Assembly: GCF_014779765.1 (NCBI RefSeq) | Contig: NZ_JACXZA010000005.1 | Span: 124,001-188,000 of the forward strand | DNA length: 64,000 bases | DNA from: Paenibacillus terricola | GTDB taxonomy: Bacteria; Bacillota; Bacilli; Paenibacillales; Paenibacillaceae | Direction: 5' to 3' | Shown here: one piece after another, positions 8,231 through 16,953 of the stretch | How the letters are laid out: every line of letters begins with the position of its first letter | Position numbering within the stretch: position 1 is the first letter of the stretch | Program-made: the position numbers and the translations under genes | The notes under the pieces: generated by a model | Told to the model about the DNA's origin: nothing | The model's input: only the letters and a program-made list of their open reading frames with translations | The model's database searches: none

Positions 8231-9457
8231 TTAGTCTTTATACGGATCAAACTCGTCTGCTCCGGCCATGCACACGCCAATCGGTTTCAGCACATGCATA
8301 ACTTCGATCGTTTCGGCATGAGCGTCGAGCACCTCTTGCAGCTTCCGGTATACAAAAGGACTCTCATCCGTTCCCGCACCGCGCAGCTCCACTCCGTAAT
8401 CCCGAACCGCATCCATCATCTGCTTCTGCGAGATTTGGCCGCCGCTGCGAGCACGGGTTTTCCAATTCATCCGACCCGCCGCCTGCGTACGGCTCATCAA
8501 CCGACCCGCTCCATGAACGGTACTGTAATAAGCATCCCGATTCTCCACACTGTCTTTGCCCTTCACAATAACCGAGATATCTCCCATGCTGCCGCCGATG
8601 AATCCTACCTGGCCAGGCGCCGACGGTGTCGCCCCTTTACGAACGACAACAACCTCTCGACCGTTATGCATCTCCTTCCAAGCATAATTATGATGGTTAT
8701 GTACCTCGTAATCGGCCTCCGCACCTAGTATAGACAGCACCTGACGGATCACATAGTCTCTTCCCGCGTACGCATAACGTCCAGCCAGCTTCATTGCGCG
8801 ATAGTACATATCACCAAGCTCGCTGCTCAAGTCTAACAGAACGGGAGGTTGATCCATCGTCTCTCCAGGAGCTTTGCCTAGAAATTCTCTGCCTGCTGCA
8901 AGATTGAGGAATCCGCTGGCTGTCTTATGTCCGAATCCTCTGCTGCCAAAATGATTCGCGATCCACAGACGCCCCGTCGTCGTCTCTTCGAACAAATCAA
9001 CAAAATGATTGCCGCTTCCGACCGTGCCAAGCTGGCTCTGCGCCAATGCCTTCAGCTTGTCATGCTCCTGCTTGCCAACCGACTTGTACACATCCCAATC
9101 AGGATCGTCGAACAAGTCATGATCGACCTTGTCGTTATTGACTCGACCCACTCCGAAGGAGATACGCCGAGCAATCTCGTCCATTAGGCGCACTAACTTC
9201 GGCTTAATGTCTGCCGCTAACAGATTCGTCCGCACAGCCTTATTCCCGCATGCGATGTCATAGCCAACACCGGAAGGGGAGATTTGCCCATCGTAGACAA
9301 CAACGCCCCCGATTGGCTGGCTGTAGCCTTTATGATGATCCGCCATGAGCAGCGTTTGCACGACATTGCCGTGTTCCGCACATGTTATCGCTTGCGCCAG
9401 CGCCCCATCATCTGGTTTTCCCCAGACGCGTACGCCGTTAATCAATTGATAAGCCAT
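8231..9457 (-). CDS. rtcB: RNA-splicing ligase RtcB
   Basis: A 408-residue RtcB ligase, which joins RNA 2',3'-cyclic phosphate or 3'-phosphate ends to 5'-OH ends using GTP and manganese. Family motifs are all visible: SPSGVGYDIACGNK with the metal-binding cysteine near residue 69, QLGTVGSGNHF, ANHFGSRGFG, EVHNHHNYAW, and YSTVHGAGRLMSR with the guanylated histidine near residue 317. The ATG at 9457 is preferred; GAGGAG lies 12 bases upstream, while a TTG at 9469 directly abuts it. No archease or RtcA gene is adjacent. Upstream is a promoter-like element nearly identical to one before the tRNA-like RNA/slipin unit at 42.4 kb, which ties rtcB to that locus. Likely role: repair of cleaved tRNA or other RNA under stress. 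Confidence 0.96.
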   Translation of the reverse strand: MAYQLINGVRVWGKPDDGALAQAITCAEHGNVVQTLLMADHHKGYSQPIGGVVVYDGQISPSGVGYDIACGNKAVRTNLLAADIKPKLVRLMDEIARRISFGVGRVNNDKVDHDLFDDPDWDVYKSVGKQEHDKLKALAQSQLGTVGSGNHFVDLFEETTTGRLWIANHFGSRGFGHKTASGFLNLAAGREFLGKAPGETMDQPPVLLDLSSELGDMYYRAMKLAGRYAYAGRDYVIRQVLSILGAEADYEVHNHHNYAWKEMHNGREVVVVRKGATPSAPGQVGFIGGSMGDISVIVKGKDSVENRDAYYSTVHGAGRLMSRTQAAGRMNWKTRARSGGQISQKQMMDAVRDYGVELRGAGTDESPFVYRKLQEVLDAHAETIEVMHVLKPIGVCMAGADEFDPYKD

Positions 9458-9482
9458 AATTTCATTCAACTCCTCTGGGAGT

Positions 9483-9528
9483 TATCTTCGCATGTTATGG
9501 AATAGATGAACATGGTGGAAGTATTACG
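9483..9528 (-). promoter_or_regulatory. Putative rtcB promoter sharing a 21-bp element with the slipin RNA
   Basis: Minus-strand TAATACTTCCACCATGTTC (core of a 21-bp element at 9508-9528) matches the element at 42446-42466 at all but one base. In both copies a GANNATA box begins 18 bases after the element (here GAAGATA, there GATTATA). The element would cover the -35 region, so it may be an alternative-sigma -35 box or an activator site. It begins immediately after the T-run of the neighbouring terminator. Confidence 0.6.
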
Positions 9529-9530
9529 AG

Positions 9531-9586
9531 AAAAAAGCGTCCCAAACCTCCCGCAGCCTAGTACGCGGATGTTCGAACGCTTTTTA
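9531..9586 (-). terminator. Terminator of the small gene cluster upstream of rtcB
   Basis: AAAAAGCGT and ACGCTTTTTT pair across an inner CCGC/GCGG stem. On the minus strand the run of T comes last. It separates the small genes at 9.6-10.4 kb from the rtcB promoter. Confidence 0.75.
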
Positions 9587-9603
9587 TTCATCAGCTCATG
9601 CTG

Positions 9604-9909
9604 TTACTTCGCTTCATATTCCTTCGTCGCTGTATCCAGCATCGCTTGCCAACTTGAGAATTTCGTTTCTCTTGCCACATGACGATCGAATAACTCATCT
9701 TGAATGTTCTTAATCTCCTCGCGCGTATTCGCTTGGAAATTGCCCTTCTCCATAAACGCTTCGAAACTGTTCATATTCGTATACTTCACCATGAACGATT
9801 CGTGGAACAACTTCTCGAACGATACATGCTTCGGATCCTCTTGAACCGTCTTCTGACCCTTCAACTCCAGCAACAAATCATCAAATGACATCGGCTTATG
9901 CTTACCCAG
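9604..9909 (-). CDS. Small helical protein of unknown function
   Basis: About 101 residues, charged and helical (MSFDDLLLELKGQK, then SFEAFMEKGNFQANTREEIKNIQDELFDRHVA). There is no signal, membrane helix or metal motif. The start is unclear: GGAG stands before a CTG at 9909, a TTG at 9924 has no ribosome site, and the first in-frame ATG is at 9891, 25 bases from the GGAG. The neighbouring small gene has the same GGAGTGATC leader before a TTG, which favours a near start such as 9909. It ends 18 bp before a terminator. I do not recognise it. Confidence 0.65.
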   Translation of the reverse strand: MGKHKPMSFDDLLLELKGQKTVQEDPKHVSFEKLFHESFMVKYTNMNSFEAFMEKGNFQANTREEIKNIQDELFDRHVARETKFSSWQAMLDTATKEYEAK

Positions 9910-9948
9910 ACGATCACTCCTCAATATTGTGTATTATAGTGTATGACG

Positions 9949-10125
9949 TTACTTCTGTGCCTTATCCGGCTTGGAATTCGCAGCAGCGGCTGTTGCATCG
10001 CTTTTGCCTTTCGTGCCTTTGCTTGTGTAAGGCTTAGGCGCATTCTTCTTTCTATTCGCGCTTGCCTGCCAACGGTTCCAGCCCTTCTTGTCGGTACCTC
10101 TGCCTGTGCCCTTGCCCTTGCTCAA
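9949..10125 (-). CDS. Small basic DUF3934-like protein
   Basis: A 58-residue protein starting at a TTG with GGAGTGATC just upstream. The sequence begins MSKGKGTGRGTDKKGWNRWQ and continues ASANRKKN and KPYTSKGTKGK, then an alanine/lysine tail. The GTGRGTxKKGWNRWQASAN and KPYxSKGTK blocks match my memory of DUF3934, a family of about 40-60 residue proteins in Bacillales. Function is unknown; the high lysine content suggests nucleic-acid or ribosome contact. It lies between two other small minus-strand genes and may share their transcript. Confidence 0.75.
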   Translation of the reverse strand: MSKGKGTGRGTDKKGWNRWQASANRKKNAPKPYTSKGTKGKSDATAAAANSKPDKAQK

Positions 10126-10177
10126 AAGATCACTCCATTAATAAACTACTCTTATTCATTGCAATTTGTTCGAATCC

Positions 10178-10387
10178 TTAAACGCCAGTACGCTTCTTCT
10201 GATTATTCGGCTTCTTCTTAATCTGGCTCGTCATCTTCTGAACGCCTGCGTTCAGATGCGATTGCTGCTTCTTGCTCTGGGACTGTGCTTGTTTCTTCTC
10301 TTCCAACTTACGTTTCATTGCTTCCGCCAGGCTGATCTTCTTCGGCCCAGTCGGTTCATCGACATTCGGTTTATTGTTGTCTTCCAT
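10178..10387 (-). CDS. Small basic protein of unknown function
   Basis: A 69-residue product from the ATG at 10387, with GAGGAGATAAGAA upstream. A longer upstream frame exists but has no ribosome site. The sequence is low-complexity and very basic: ISLAEAMKRKLEEKKQAQSQSKKQQ, then QIKKKPNNQKKRTGV. A KKISLAEAMKRKLEEKK block suggests one amphipathic helix followed by a disordered lysine-rich tail. It is first in a run of three small minus-strand genes. Confidence 0.6.
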   Translation of the reverse strand: MEDNNKPNVDEPTGPKKISLAEAMKRKLEEKKQAQSQSKKQQSHLNAGVQKMTSQIKKKPNNQKKRTGV

Positions 10388-10578
10388 CGACTTCTTATCT
10401 CCTCGCACTGCAATCTTGAATAATCCGTCCATTTCTGATTCGTATCCCTCATGAAATCTTAGCACAATTCGAACATATTCCATAGCTAATAAATAATGGC
10501 GCCTCGGCAAAATGAAAAATATGGCTACTTACTCTCTAATAACTTGTCCATTATCCATGGGGGAATTCCATACAAAAG

Positions 10579-10620
10579 ACCGTGCCAATAGGGATCGACC
10601 TTCCCTATCAACACGGCTTT
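10579..10620. terminator. Terminator after the AlkD-like gene
   Basis: Nested stems CCGTG/CACGG and ATAGGGA/TCCCTAT, with TTTTT on the plus side and CTTTTG on the minus side. It follows the minus-strand gene ending at 10635 and may work both ways. The rest of 10388-10634 shows no gene. Confidence 0.7.
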
Positions 10621-10634
10621 TTGAATATCGATCC

Positions 10635-11339
10635 CTAACATCTTACATGCTTACGTTTAAAACCAAGCTGGTTTTTATCAACGGCCTTCTGAATATTCGC
10701 TGCGGTGCTTAGAACAGCGCTCTTGCCGCCTTTGACAACCTCAACAGGACCAATCGCCTCGACCGTCTCAACGGCTTTATCATGGAGAGCCACATACGAT
10801 ACGGCCACTGTATATAAGAAATTACCCATCGAATACTTCGCGCGCAGTGGTGCGTCATGAATCGTATTGCGTACCGTTTCGAGCATTGCGGCGATTTTGC
10901 CTTCAGAGAACTCGCTGTCCTTCCGATTGCCGAGCAGCCAACAGTAACAGCTATAGCCCGCCGACATCCGCAGCTCATCGCCGCTTGCAATCCACTTATC
11001 CGCGACCTGCTGCGCAATATCCGCTTCCGACAAGGTGACAGACACAACAAAGTCAGACAACATATAGAAGTAAGCCCCGTCCATCCAGCGGTCGTAATCC
11101 GCCTCGGTCATCCCGTTCGGATCGGCAATGATGCCGGCGAAATACATCGCGTCATAGTTTCCAGTCGCGTAAAGCTCGTCCGCCAACGCTTGATTGATTT
11201 TGATTTTCTTGAAGAGAGGCTTCATCTCGCCAGTCGCCACTCCGAAGAGCGGTTCATGCGCTCCATTGGATAGGTACATTTTCTTCAGCCGTTCCTTGCC
11301 CAGCGCTTCGAGCTCCTGCATGACGGATTCTAGATTCAT
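10635..11339 (-). CDS. DNA alkylation repair protein, AlkD-like HEAT-repeat family
   Basis: A 234-residue protein matching the Firmicute DNA alkylation repair family. It has the family opening (VMQELEALGKERLKKMYLSNGAHEPLFGV), then GNYDAMYFAGIIADP, WMDGAYFYMLSDFVV, and the closing PLRAKYSMGNFLYTVAVSY with a basic QLGFKRKHVRC tail. These are HEAT-like helical repeats. AlkD-type enzymes remove bulky or positively charged alkylated bases without flipping them. Whether this branch keeps glycosylase activity cannot be told here; the catalytic Trp/Asp positions were not mapped. It stands alone, with a terminator downstream. Confidence 0.85.
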   Translation of the reverse strand: MNLESVMQELEALGKERLKKMYLSNGAHEPLFGVATGEMKPLFKKIKINQALADELYATGNYDAMYFAGIIADPNGMTEADYDRWMDGAYFYMLSDFVVSVTLSEADIAQQVADKWIASGDELRMSAGYSCYCWLLGNRKDSEFSEGKIAAMLETVRNTIHDAPLRAKYSMGNFLYTVAVSYVALHDKAVETVEAIGPVEVVKGGKSAVLSTAANIQKAVDKNQLGFKRKHVRC

Positions 11340-11392
11340 TGGTTTATGCTCCTTTAGCTGTTATATAGAAGTTAGAGAATGACATAAGGCAA

Positions 11393-11420
11393 AGAGCAGC
11401 CTATACGACAAGGCTGCTCT
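11393..11420 (-). terminator. Hairpin after the 50-residue gene
   Basis: AGAGCAGCC and GGCTGCTCT form a 9-bp stem with a 10-base loop. It lies 40 bp after the small gene ending at 11460. The T-tract is weak on both sides. Confidence 0.5.
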
Positions 11421-11459
11421 GTTTATGTTGACTCTATTTTGATAAGTGGAATATCCGAT

Positions 11460-11612
11460 TCATGAATTCCAGTCCTCGCGTGCTCTCTTTACTTCTTCAA
11501 GGAGTTCTTTTCCTCGTTCAGGTGTCAAGGTACCGGCAGCTTCCACAAGATCATCAATCGCATAATCATCCTCTTGGGTTTCCACCGGCTGCTTATCGGG
11601 TTTGGAGATCAT
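11460..11612 (-). CDS. 50-residue acidic protein of unknown function
   Basis: It starts at the ATG at 11612 behind a very strong site (AAAGGAGGATTATCC). Reading: MISKPDKQPVETQEDDYAID, then DLVEAAGTLTPERGKELLEE, ending VKRARED-WNS. It is acidic with one clear amphipathic helix. There is no signal or membrane segment. The ribosome site and sensible codon use make it a likely real gene. Size and charge would suit a small regulatory or adaptor peptide, but no family was recognised. Confidence 0.65.
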   Translation of the reverse strand: MISKPDKQPVETQEDDYAIDDLVEAAGTLTPERGKELLEEVKRAREDWNS

Positions 11613-11710
11613 GGATAATCCTCCTTTGCCTTAAGTCGGTTAGCCTCATTATAACATACGTAAAGATACTTCTATAATCCCAACGTCAAGAGCTGGTACT
11701 CCCACCTACC

Positions 11711-13327
11711 TCATTTCACCCCCGCCCGATCGCGGAACTCCTGTGGAGTCATATTCGAGAACGCCTTGAACAGTTTGATAAAATGCGGCACGGCCTGGTA
11801 ACCAACCGTCTGGGCAACCTCGTAGATCTTCTTGTCGCTGCTGCGCAATAGATACGAGGCTAATTCCATCCGATACCGCAGAATAAAATCGCTTAGATTG
11901 TTCCCTGTCTCTGCCCGATAAGCTCTTGATAAGTACGCTGGATGCAGATCGATGTGCGCCGCAATCGTCTGAAGCGATAGGTTGTCATTGATATTCTTCT
12001 CGATGAACGCATGAACCCGATCCACCAAACCCTTCTGCCTGTCGGACGAATCGGCTGATTGCTCTCGAAGATTGCGCAGGATCATGAACGCCCATTTCTC
12101 CAACTGACCAAGCGAAGGCGCCGCCGGCATGAGGCCAAAAGAAGGAGCGCCGAACTCGCTCAGCAGCTTGCCTTTCTTATGCGCCATATATTGATACGCG
12201 TTCGCTATCGCGAAATACGCTTCATTCGCATGCTCCGGCGGATAGTTGACGCTCCTCAGCTCAGCGAAAACCTCCGTCAGCTTCTCCTCCGCTTGCACCC
12301 AGTTCCCTGTATCCAACAAATGCATCAAGAGTGGCGGCCGATACAGTGACGTCAATGTTCCGATCCGAGGCTGACCATTCTTGCCCGCAAACCGGAGAAA
12401 CACGCTCTGCCTTTGCTCTTCGATCATCCGCATGCCATCGATAACCGATCGATACAGCTGCGGCACCCCCTCGGGGAAGCTCGCCCAATTCTGAGCGACG
12501 ATGATCGAGATCGTGCCGCTCAGGAGCGACTCCGCTTTCTTCTTAAGCGCCGCCGCCTGAACATCCATCACATGCTGGAGCATCTGCGCCCTTGTCCCGC
12601 TCGCATCCTTCGGCGTAACGAGAAACACGAGATATTCGTTATGATCCCGACAGAACCAGAGATGGAAGTCTTCCCGGAACAGCTCTTCCGCCATGTTCGT
12701 AACCGCATATTCGATCAGCCCTTTGTCCATCCGCTCGTATTGCTGAAGCTTACCCTCCAGCCTGACGATGAATAAGCCTGCCTTCTGATGAAGTGGAAAA
12801 GGAACATTCAGCAGAAACAGCTTCCGTTCCAGTTCTGCGCATGGAATGCCGTTGTCATACAACAGCCGGTTGAGCAGCTCATTACGGAGAGCCGGAAGGC
12901 TCTCGCGAAGCGCGTAAGTATCGCGCTGTTGCTGCTCCTGCAGCTTACGCTCAGAGGCAATCTCTTCGGACAATTGGTTCAGCGTAACTCGCAGCTGATC
13001 CGGGTTCACCGGCTTCATCATATAACCGGATGTATTATAAGGAACTACGCTTTGCGCATATTCGAAATCCGCGTATCCCGAAATGACGATAATCTTCGCC
13101 TTGCGTCCCATCTCGCGGATTTCCCGGATCAGCTCGACTCCGCTCATCTCGGGCATCCGGATATCGGTAATGACGATATGGATATTATGGTCCCGATAGA
13201 GCTGCAGCGCTTCTTCCCCGGAATAAGCCTTATGAATGGCGCCTATGCCAAGCTCGTCTTTCGGAATGGTAGCGGCGATACTATCAACTTGAGATGGGAT
13301 ATCGTCTACGATTAGAACCTCTAGCAT
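11711..13327 (-). CDS. YesN-type response regulator, REC + AraC DNA-binding domain
   Basis: 538 residues. The receiver domain is at about 1-120: acidic DD near residues 8-9, phospho-acceptor aspartate in IVITDIRMPEMSG near 55, conserved K in YMMKPVN near 105. A poorly conserved middle region follows, then a C-terminal AraC-type double helix-turn-helix (LSLQTIAAHIDLHPAYLSRAYRAE and KIYEVAQTVGYQAVPHFIKLFK). It should bind DNA when phosphorylated by the kinase encoded 2 bp upstream, and probably activates the adjacent sugar-transport genes. This arrangement is typical of Paenibacillus carbohydrate loci. It is the last gene of the run; no clear terminator was found in 11613-11710. Confidence 0.95.
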   Translation of the reverse strand: MLEVLIVDDIPSQVDSIAATIPKDELGIGAIHKAYSGEEALQLYRDHNIHIVITDIRMPEMSGVELIREIREMGRKAKIIVISGYADFEYAQSVVPYNTSGYMMKPVNPDQLRVTLNQLSEEIASERKLQEQQQRDTYALRESLPALRNELLNRLLYDNGIPCAELERKLFLLNVPFPLHQKAGLFIVRLEGKLQQYERMDKGLIEYAVTNMAEELFREDFHLWFCRDHNEYLVFLVTPKDASGTRAQMLQHVMDVQAAALKKKAESLLSGTISIIVAQNWASFPEGVPQLYRSVIDGMRMIEEQRQSVFLRFAGKNGQPRIGTLTSLYRPPLLMHLLDTGNWVQAEEKLTEVFAELRSVNYPPEHANEAYFAIANAYQYMAHKKGKLLSEFGAPSFGLMPAAPSLGQLEKWAFMILRNLREQSADSSDRQKGLVDRVHAFIEKNINDNLSLQTIAAHIDLHPAYLSRAYRAETGNNLSDFILRYRMELASYLLRSSDKKIYEVAQTVGYQAVPHFIKLFKAFSNMTPQEFRDRAGVK

Positions 13328-13329
13328 CG

Positions 13330-15084
13330 TTAATCGCCTCCGTCTTTAATCTTCAGCCCAACGCGAAGTCCTCCGAGCGGCGAATGATCGATCATTAAGC
13401 CTGACGACGGTCCATAATAATGCTTAAGACGCTGATGAACGTTTCGCAGCCCAAGGCTGTGATCCGCGCTCGTTAATAAGGTCAAGGAATGTCTTAATGC
13501 AAGCAGATCGCCCTGCTTCATGCCGACGCCATTGTCCTCTACGACAAGCTCCCAGCCATCTTCCGTCCTGCTGCCGGTAATAACAATCTCGAACTGTCCT
13601 CTCTTGCCCTCCATGCCATGCACGATCGCATTCTCGACAAGCGGCTGGAACAGCAGACGAGGCATTAGATTCGACATCAATTCTTCTTCAATATGCTCCT
13701 GGTAATGCAAGCGCTCCGACTGCATCCGATGTATCTCCAGATAGTTGCGGATAAGATCCATCTCTTCGGCCAATATCGTCAACTGCTGCTCTGTCCGCGT
13801 CGTGTACCGATAGTACTGGCTTAAGTGCTGGGTGAAGGCGATGATGACCTTCGTCCGATCCAACTGCGCCATACTCTGAATATATGCGAAGTTGTTGTAT
13901 AGAAAATGAGGATTGATCTGCGCCTGCAAATGCTTAAGCGAAGACTCCTTGGCGCTAAGCTGCTCCGCGTACACCTTATCGATCAACGTCTGGATGTCTT
14001 CGGACATGAGGTTGAACTGCTCGATCAAATAATGGAACTCGTTATTCGGCCCGCTATTAATTCGATGATCGTACGCTCCTCGCCGAAGCGACTTCACGCC
14101 TCGAATCAGATCATTGATCGGCTTCTGCACATTGCGGTACAACAGCGATGCACTTGCGATTCCCATCAACAACAGCAGCAAACCCGCGCCATAGAACGTC
14201 AGCTTGCTGTGATTGATCGGCTGCAGCACCTTCTTCATGGGCTGGAAGTCGACCAAATACCAGCCAAGCGAGGATGAAGCGACATAGTTGACGAGATACG
14301 GTTCATCGCGAAACGTTATCGTGACAGAACCCTCAGCAGGGTTCTCCGCTTTAATAATATTGAACTGCTCAGCCATTGCCTTGATCAGTTCGGGGTCTAG
14401 CTCGCGAGACATGATCGGATCATAATCGGGGTGGTAGAGAAACGGTTGCGAGGCGCTGCCCTGCATGAATCGGTCGAGCATCTTCACCAAATTATCGGCT
14501 GTGAACATCACTTCGACATACAAATTCGGATCGCCCAGCTTCGTAAGGGTCTCGAACGGCGTATTAAGCACGCGTACGAACACCTTCTCCGGTCCTCGAT
14601 CCGTCAAGGCGACGCGATAATCCCACCGGTCATAGACAGAGTCCTTGAAATAGGCAGAATCGTAAACCTGTTTCATATTCGTAGAAGCAACAACATCGGA
14701 CAGCGGCGAATAAACAGTGAAGTCGTTCTCCCATTCGAAGGAGGTCGACTGCATATCCAGCTTCTGGAGCAGCACCCGCTTCGTCTCCAGCGTGGAGTAA
14801 TTAGGTTCGGAGGAAGTCCGAAGCTGCAGCTGCAGCGTATCCGGATCCGCCGCGATGACGAAGGCCGCTCGCCACAGTCGGTTCACCTCGACATCCATCT
14901 GTTCGACGAAGAAACGAATGCGGTTCAAGTTAATCTGCAGCAGCTCTTGTTCGACAACACGGGTACTGGTCTTGTTCGAAGAATTATACATGGCGATAAT
15001 CGGGATGAGCATCAGAACGATGACAATCATGACCTTCGTGAAAATATTCATTTTGCCGGCAGGTCTGCGTCTGATTCTGAACAT
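13330..15084 (-). CDS. YesM-type sensor histidine kinase
   Basis: 584 residues. Two membrane helices (about 13-32 and 298-318) flank a large extracellular sensor. A HAMP linker follows (PINDLIRGVKSLRRGAYDHR), then a LytS/YesM-type kinase core with the phospho-acceptor histidine in QAQINPHFLYNNF, and an ATP-binding domain with N-box LVENAIVHGM and G-box VVEDNGVGM. It forms a two-component pair with the AraC-type regulator just downstream. Placed between permease and regulator genes, it probably senses the sugar, or the sugar bound to its lipoprotein, imported by this locus. Confidence 0.95.
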   Translation of the reverse strand: MFRIRRRPAGKMNIFTKVMIVIVLMLIPIIAMYNSSNKTSTRVVEQELLQINLNRIRFFVEQMDVEVNRLWRAAFVIAADPDTLQLQLRTSSEPNYSTLETKRVLLQKLDMQSTSFEWENDFTVYSPLSDVVASTNMKQVYDSAYFKDSVYDRWDYRVALTDRGPEKVFVRVLNTPFETLTKLGDPNLYVEVMFTADNLVKMLDRFMQGSASQPFLYHPDYDPIMSRELDPELIKAMAEQFNIIKAENPAEGSVTITFRDEPYLVNYVASSSLGWYLVDFQPMKKVLQPINHSKLTFYGAGLLLLLMGIASASLLYRNVQKPINDLIRGVKSLRRGAYDHRINSGPNNEFHYLIEQFNLMSEDIQTLIDKVYAEQLSAKESSLKHLQAQINPHFLYNNFAYIQSMAQLDRTKVIIAFTQHLSQYYRYTTRTEQQLTILAEEMDLIRNYLEIHRMQSERLHYQEHIEEELMSNLMPRLLFQPLVENAIVHGMEGKRGQFEIVITGSRTEDGWELVVEDNGVGMKQGDLLALRHSLTLLTSADHSLGLRNVHQRLKHYYGPSSGLMIDHSPLGGLRVGLKIKDGGD

Positions 15085-15129
15085 GAGCTCCCCCGATTCA
15101 GTTGTATGATAGGGCCGGGAACCATCCGA

Positions 15130-16008
15130 TTAGGATTTGACCGATCCGAGTACGATCCCTTTAACGAAATATTTCTGCAAGAAAGGATAGACGATCAGAA
15201 TAGGAAGGGCGCCGATGAAAATTTGTGCCGCTTTGATCGTTCGGTTGGAGAAGTTTTCTACACTATCCAATGTTACACCGATGCGCGACAGGTTGTCACT
15301 TACAATCATAGAGTGCAAATAGGTGGCTAGCGGATACCCATCTGGATTGGACATATAGATCATCCCGTCAAACCATGAGTTCCAATGGGACACCATCGTG
15401 AACAACGACAACGTCGCAATCGACGGCATCGATACAGGCAGGTACACGCTCCACAACACCCTCAGATGACCCGCTCCGTCAATGAAGGCAGCCTCCTCTA
15501 AGTCCTCAGGGATCGTACGGAAGAAATTGAGCATCAGAATCATATTCCATACGCTGACGGCAGGCGGAAGCACGAGCGCCCAGATGGAATCGATTAGGTG
15601 CAGCTTGCTGATCAGAATATAAGAAGGAATAAGTCCGCCCGAGAACAACATCGTGAAGACGAAGATCCAGATGTAGATCTGGCGCCCCTTGAACTTATAA
15701 TTCGTCTTGGACAAGCTGTATGCCGCCATCGTTACAACGACCATTGACAGCACGGCGCCAAGCACCGTCCGCTCGACGCCAATCCATAACGACTTCAGAA
15801 ACATCGCATTGCCAAGCGTCTTCACATAAGCATCGGTCGTAAAGCCGACCGGCCAGAAGTTCACGATATTCGCTGTTGCCGCAGCACGCGAACTGAAGGA
15901 CAACGCCAATACGTGAATGAGAGGAAGAACGCAGATCAGCGACAGCAGCGCAAGAAAAATCGTGTTCGAGAACGTAAATACGGAATAACCTCGAGAGCGA
16001 TATTTCAT
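15130..16008 (-). CDS. Carbohydrate ABC transporter permease, LplC/YtcP-like
   Basis: A 292-residue inner-membrane permease with six predicted helices. The EAA loop that contacts the ATPase is clear (EEAAFIDGAGHLRVLWSVYLPVSMP). The start MKYRSRGYSVFTFSNTIFLALLSLICVLPL and the end FLQKYFVKGIVLGSVKS are hallmarks of the LplC/YtcP branch, which pairs with LplB-type permeases and lipoproteins for oligosaccharide uptake. It lies 21 bp downstream of its partner permease. No ATPase gene is present; these systems usually share an MsmK-type ATPase encoded elsewhere. Confidence 0.95.
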   Translation of the reverse strand: MKYRSRGYSVFTFSNTIFLALLSLICVLPLIHVLALSFSSRAAATANIVNFWPVGFTTDAYVKTLGNAMFLKSLWIGVERTVLGAVLSMVVVTMAAYSLSKTNYKFKGRQIYIWIFVFTMLFSGGLIPSYILISKLHLIDSIWALVLPPAVSVWNMILMLNFFRTIPEDLEEAAFIDGAGHLRVLWSVYLPVSMPSIATLSLFTMVSHWNSWFDGMIYMSNPDGYPLATYLHSMIVSDNLSRIGVTLDSVENFSNRTIKAAQIFIGALPILIVYPFLQKYFVKGIVLGSVKS

Positions 16009-16029
16009 GATGACGAGGAGGCCCCCTTT

Positions 16030-16926
16030 TTAGAAAATGCGATAGTTAGCAAGCTTGAAAGCCATTCGGTAGCTGATCACGATTAGGATGAAACCGATAA
16101 ACGATTTGAACAGTCCCACCGCTGTACCGAAGCTGAACTGTCCGTTATTCAGACCTTCGCGATAGACGAACGTATCGATAATATCGCCATGCGAATAGAC
16201 GAGCGGATTGTATAAGTTCAGAATCTGGTCGAAGCCCGCATCGAGAATCCGACCAAGCGACAACGTTGCGACAACGATCACGATCGGCATGATTAGCGGA
16301 ACAGAGATCGAGATGACCTGCTGCCAACGGGATGCCCCGTCGATTTCAGCTGCTTCATACAGTGCCGGATTAATGCCAACCAGCGTAGCTAGGAAAATAA
16401 TTGCGGAGAAGCCGAATTCCTTCCACACGTCGCTAAGCACAACCGTAAACCGGAACCACGAGCCATTCCCCAAGAAGAAGATGCTGTCCACGCCGAACGC
16501 GTTCAGCACGCGATTGACGATTCCGCCTTCCGGCGACAGAATATCCAGCATGATGCCCCCGAGAATAACCCACGACAGGAAGTGCGGCAAATAAACAAAG
16601 GTCTGCACGGACCGCTTGAAGAATGTCTTGCTCACCTCATTGAGCAGCAACGCGAACACGATTGGAATGATTAAGTTAATGACCAGCTTGAACGCCGAGA
16701 TAATAAGCGTATTCCAGATGACCTGCTTGCCGTCCGGATACGTGAACAAGTATTGAAAATGCTCAAAGCCTACCCAAGGCGAGCCCTTGATACCAAGCCA
16801 TGGCTCATAATCTTGGAAGGCAATGACAACCCCGAACAACGGGATATATTGAAAGATAATAACCAATGCTAGAGCCGGCAATAAGAGCAAATGAAACGGC
16901 CACGTTTTGCGCCAATACGCTGCCAT
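16030..16926 (-). CDS. Carbohydrate ABC transporter permease, LplB-like
   Basis: A 298-residue permease of the LplB/YteP branch, with N-terminal WPFHLLLLPALALVIIFQYIPLFGVVIAFQ split by family-typical residues, about six membrane helices, an EAA loop (YEAAEIDGASRWQQVISISVP) and the closing YRMAFKLANYRIF. It should form the membrane channel together with the LplC-like permease. A partial terminator hairpin lies between it and the upstream binding-protein gene, which would lower its expression relative to the binding protein. Confidence 0.95.
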   Translation of the reverse strand: MAAYWRKTWPFHLLLLPALALVIIFQYIPLFGVVIAFQDYEPWLGIKGSPWVGFEHFQYLFTYPDGKQVIWNTLIISAFKLVINLIIPIVFALLLNEVSKTFFKRSVQTFVYLPHFLSWVILGGIMLDILSPEGGIVNRVLNAFGVDSIFFLGNGSWFRFTVVLSDVWKEFGFSAIIFLATLVGINPALYEAAEIDGASRWQQVISISVPLIMPIVIVVATLSLGRILDAGFDQILNLYNPLVYSHGDIIDTFVYREGLNNGQFSFGTAVGLFKSFIGFILIVISYRMAFKLANYRIF

Positions 16927-16953
16927 GATGCACCTTCCTTTATTGCAAAAATG

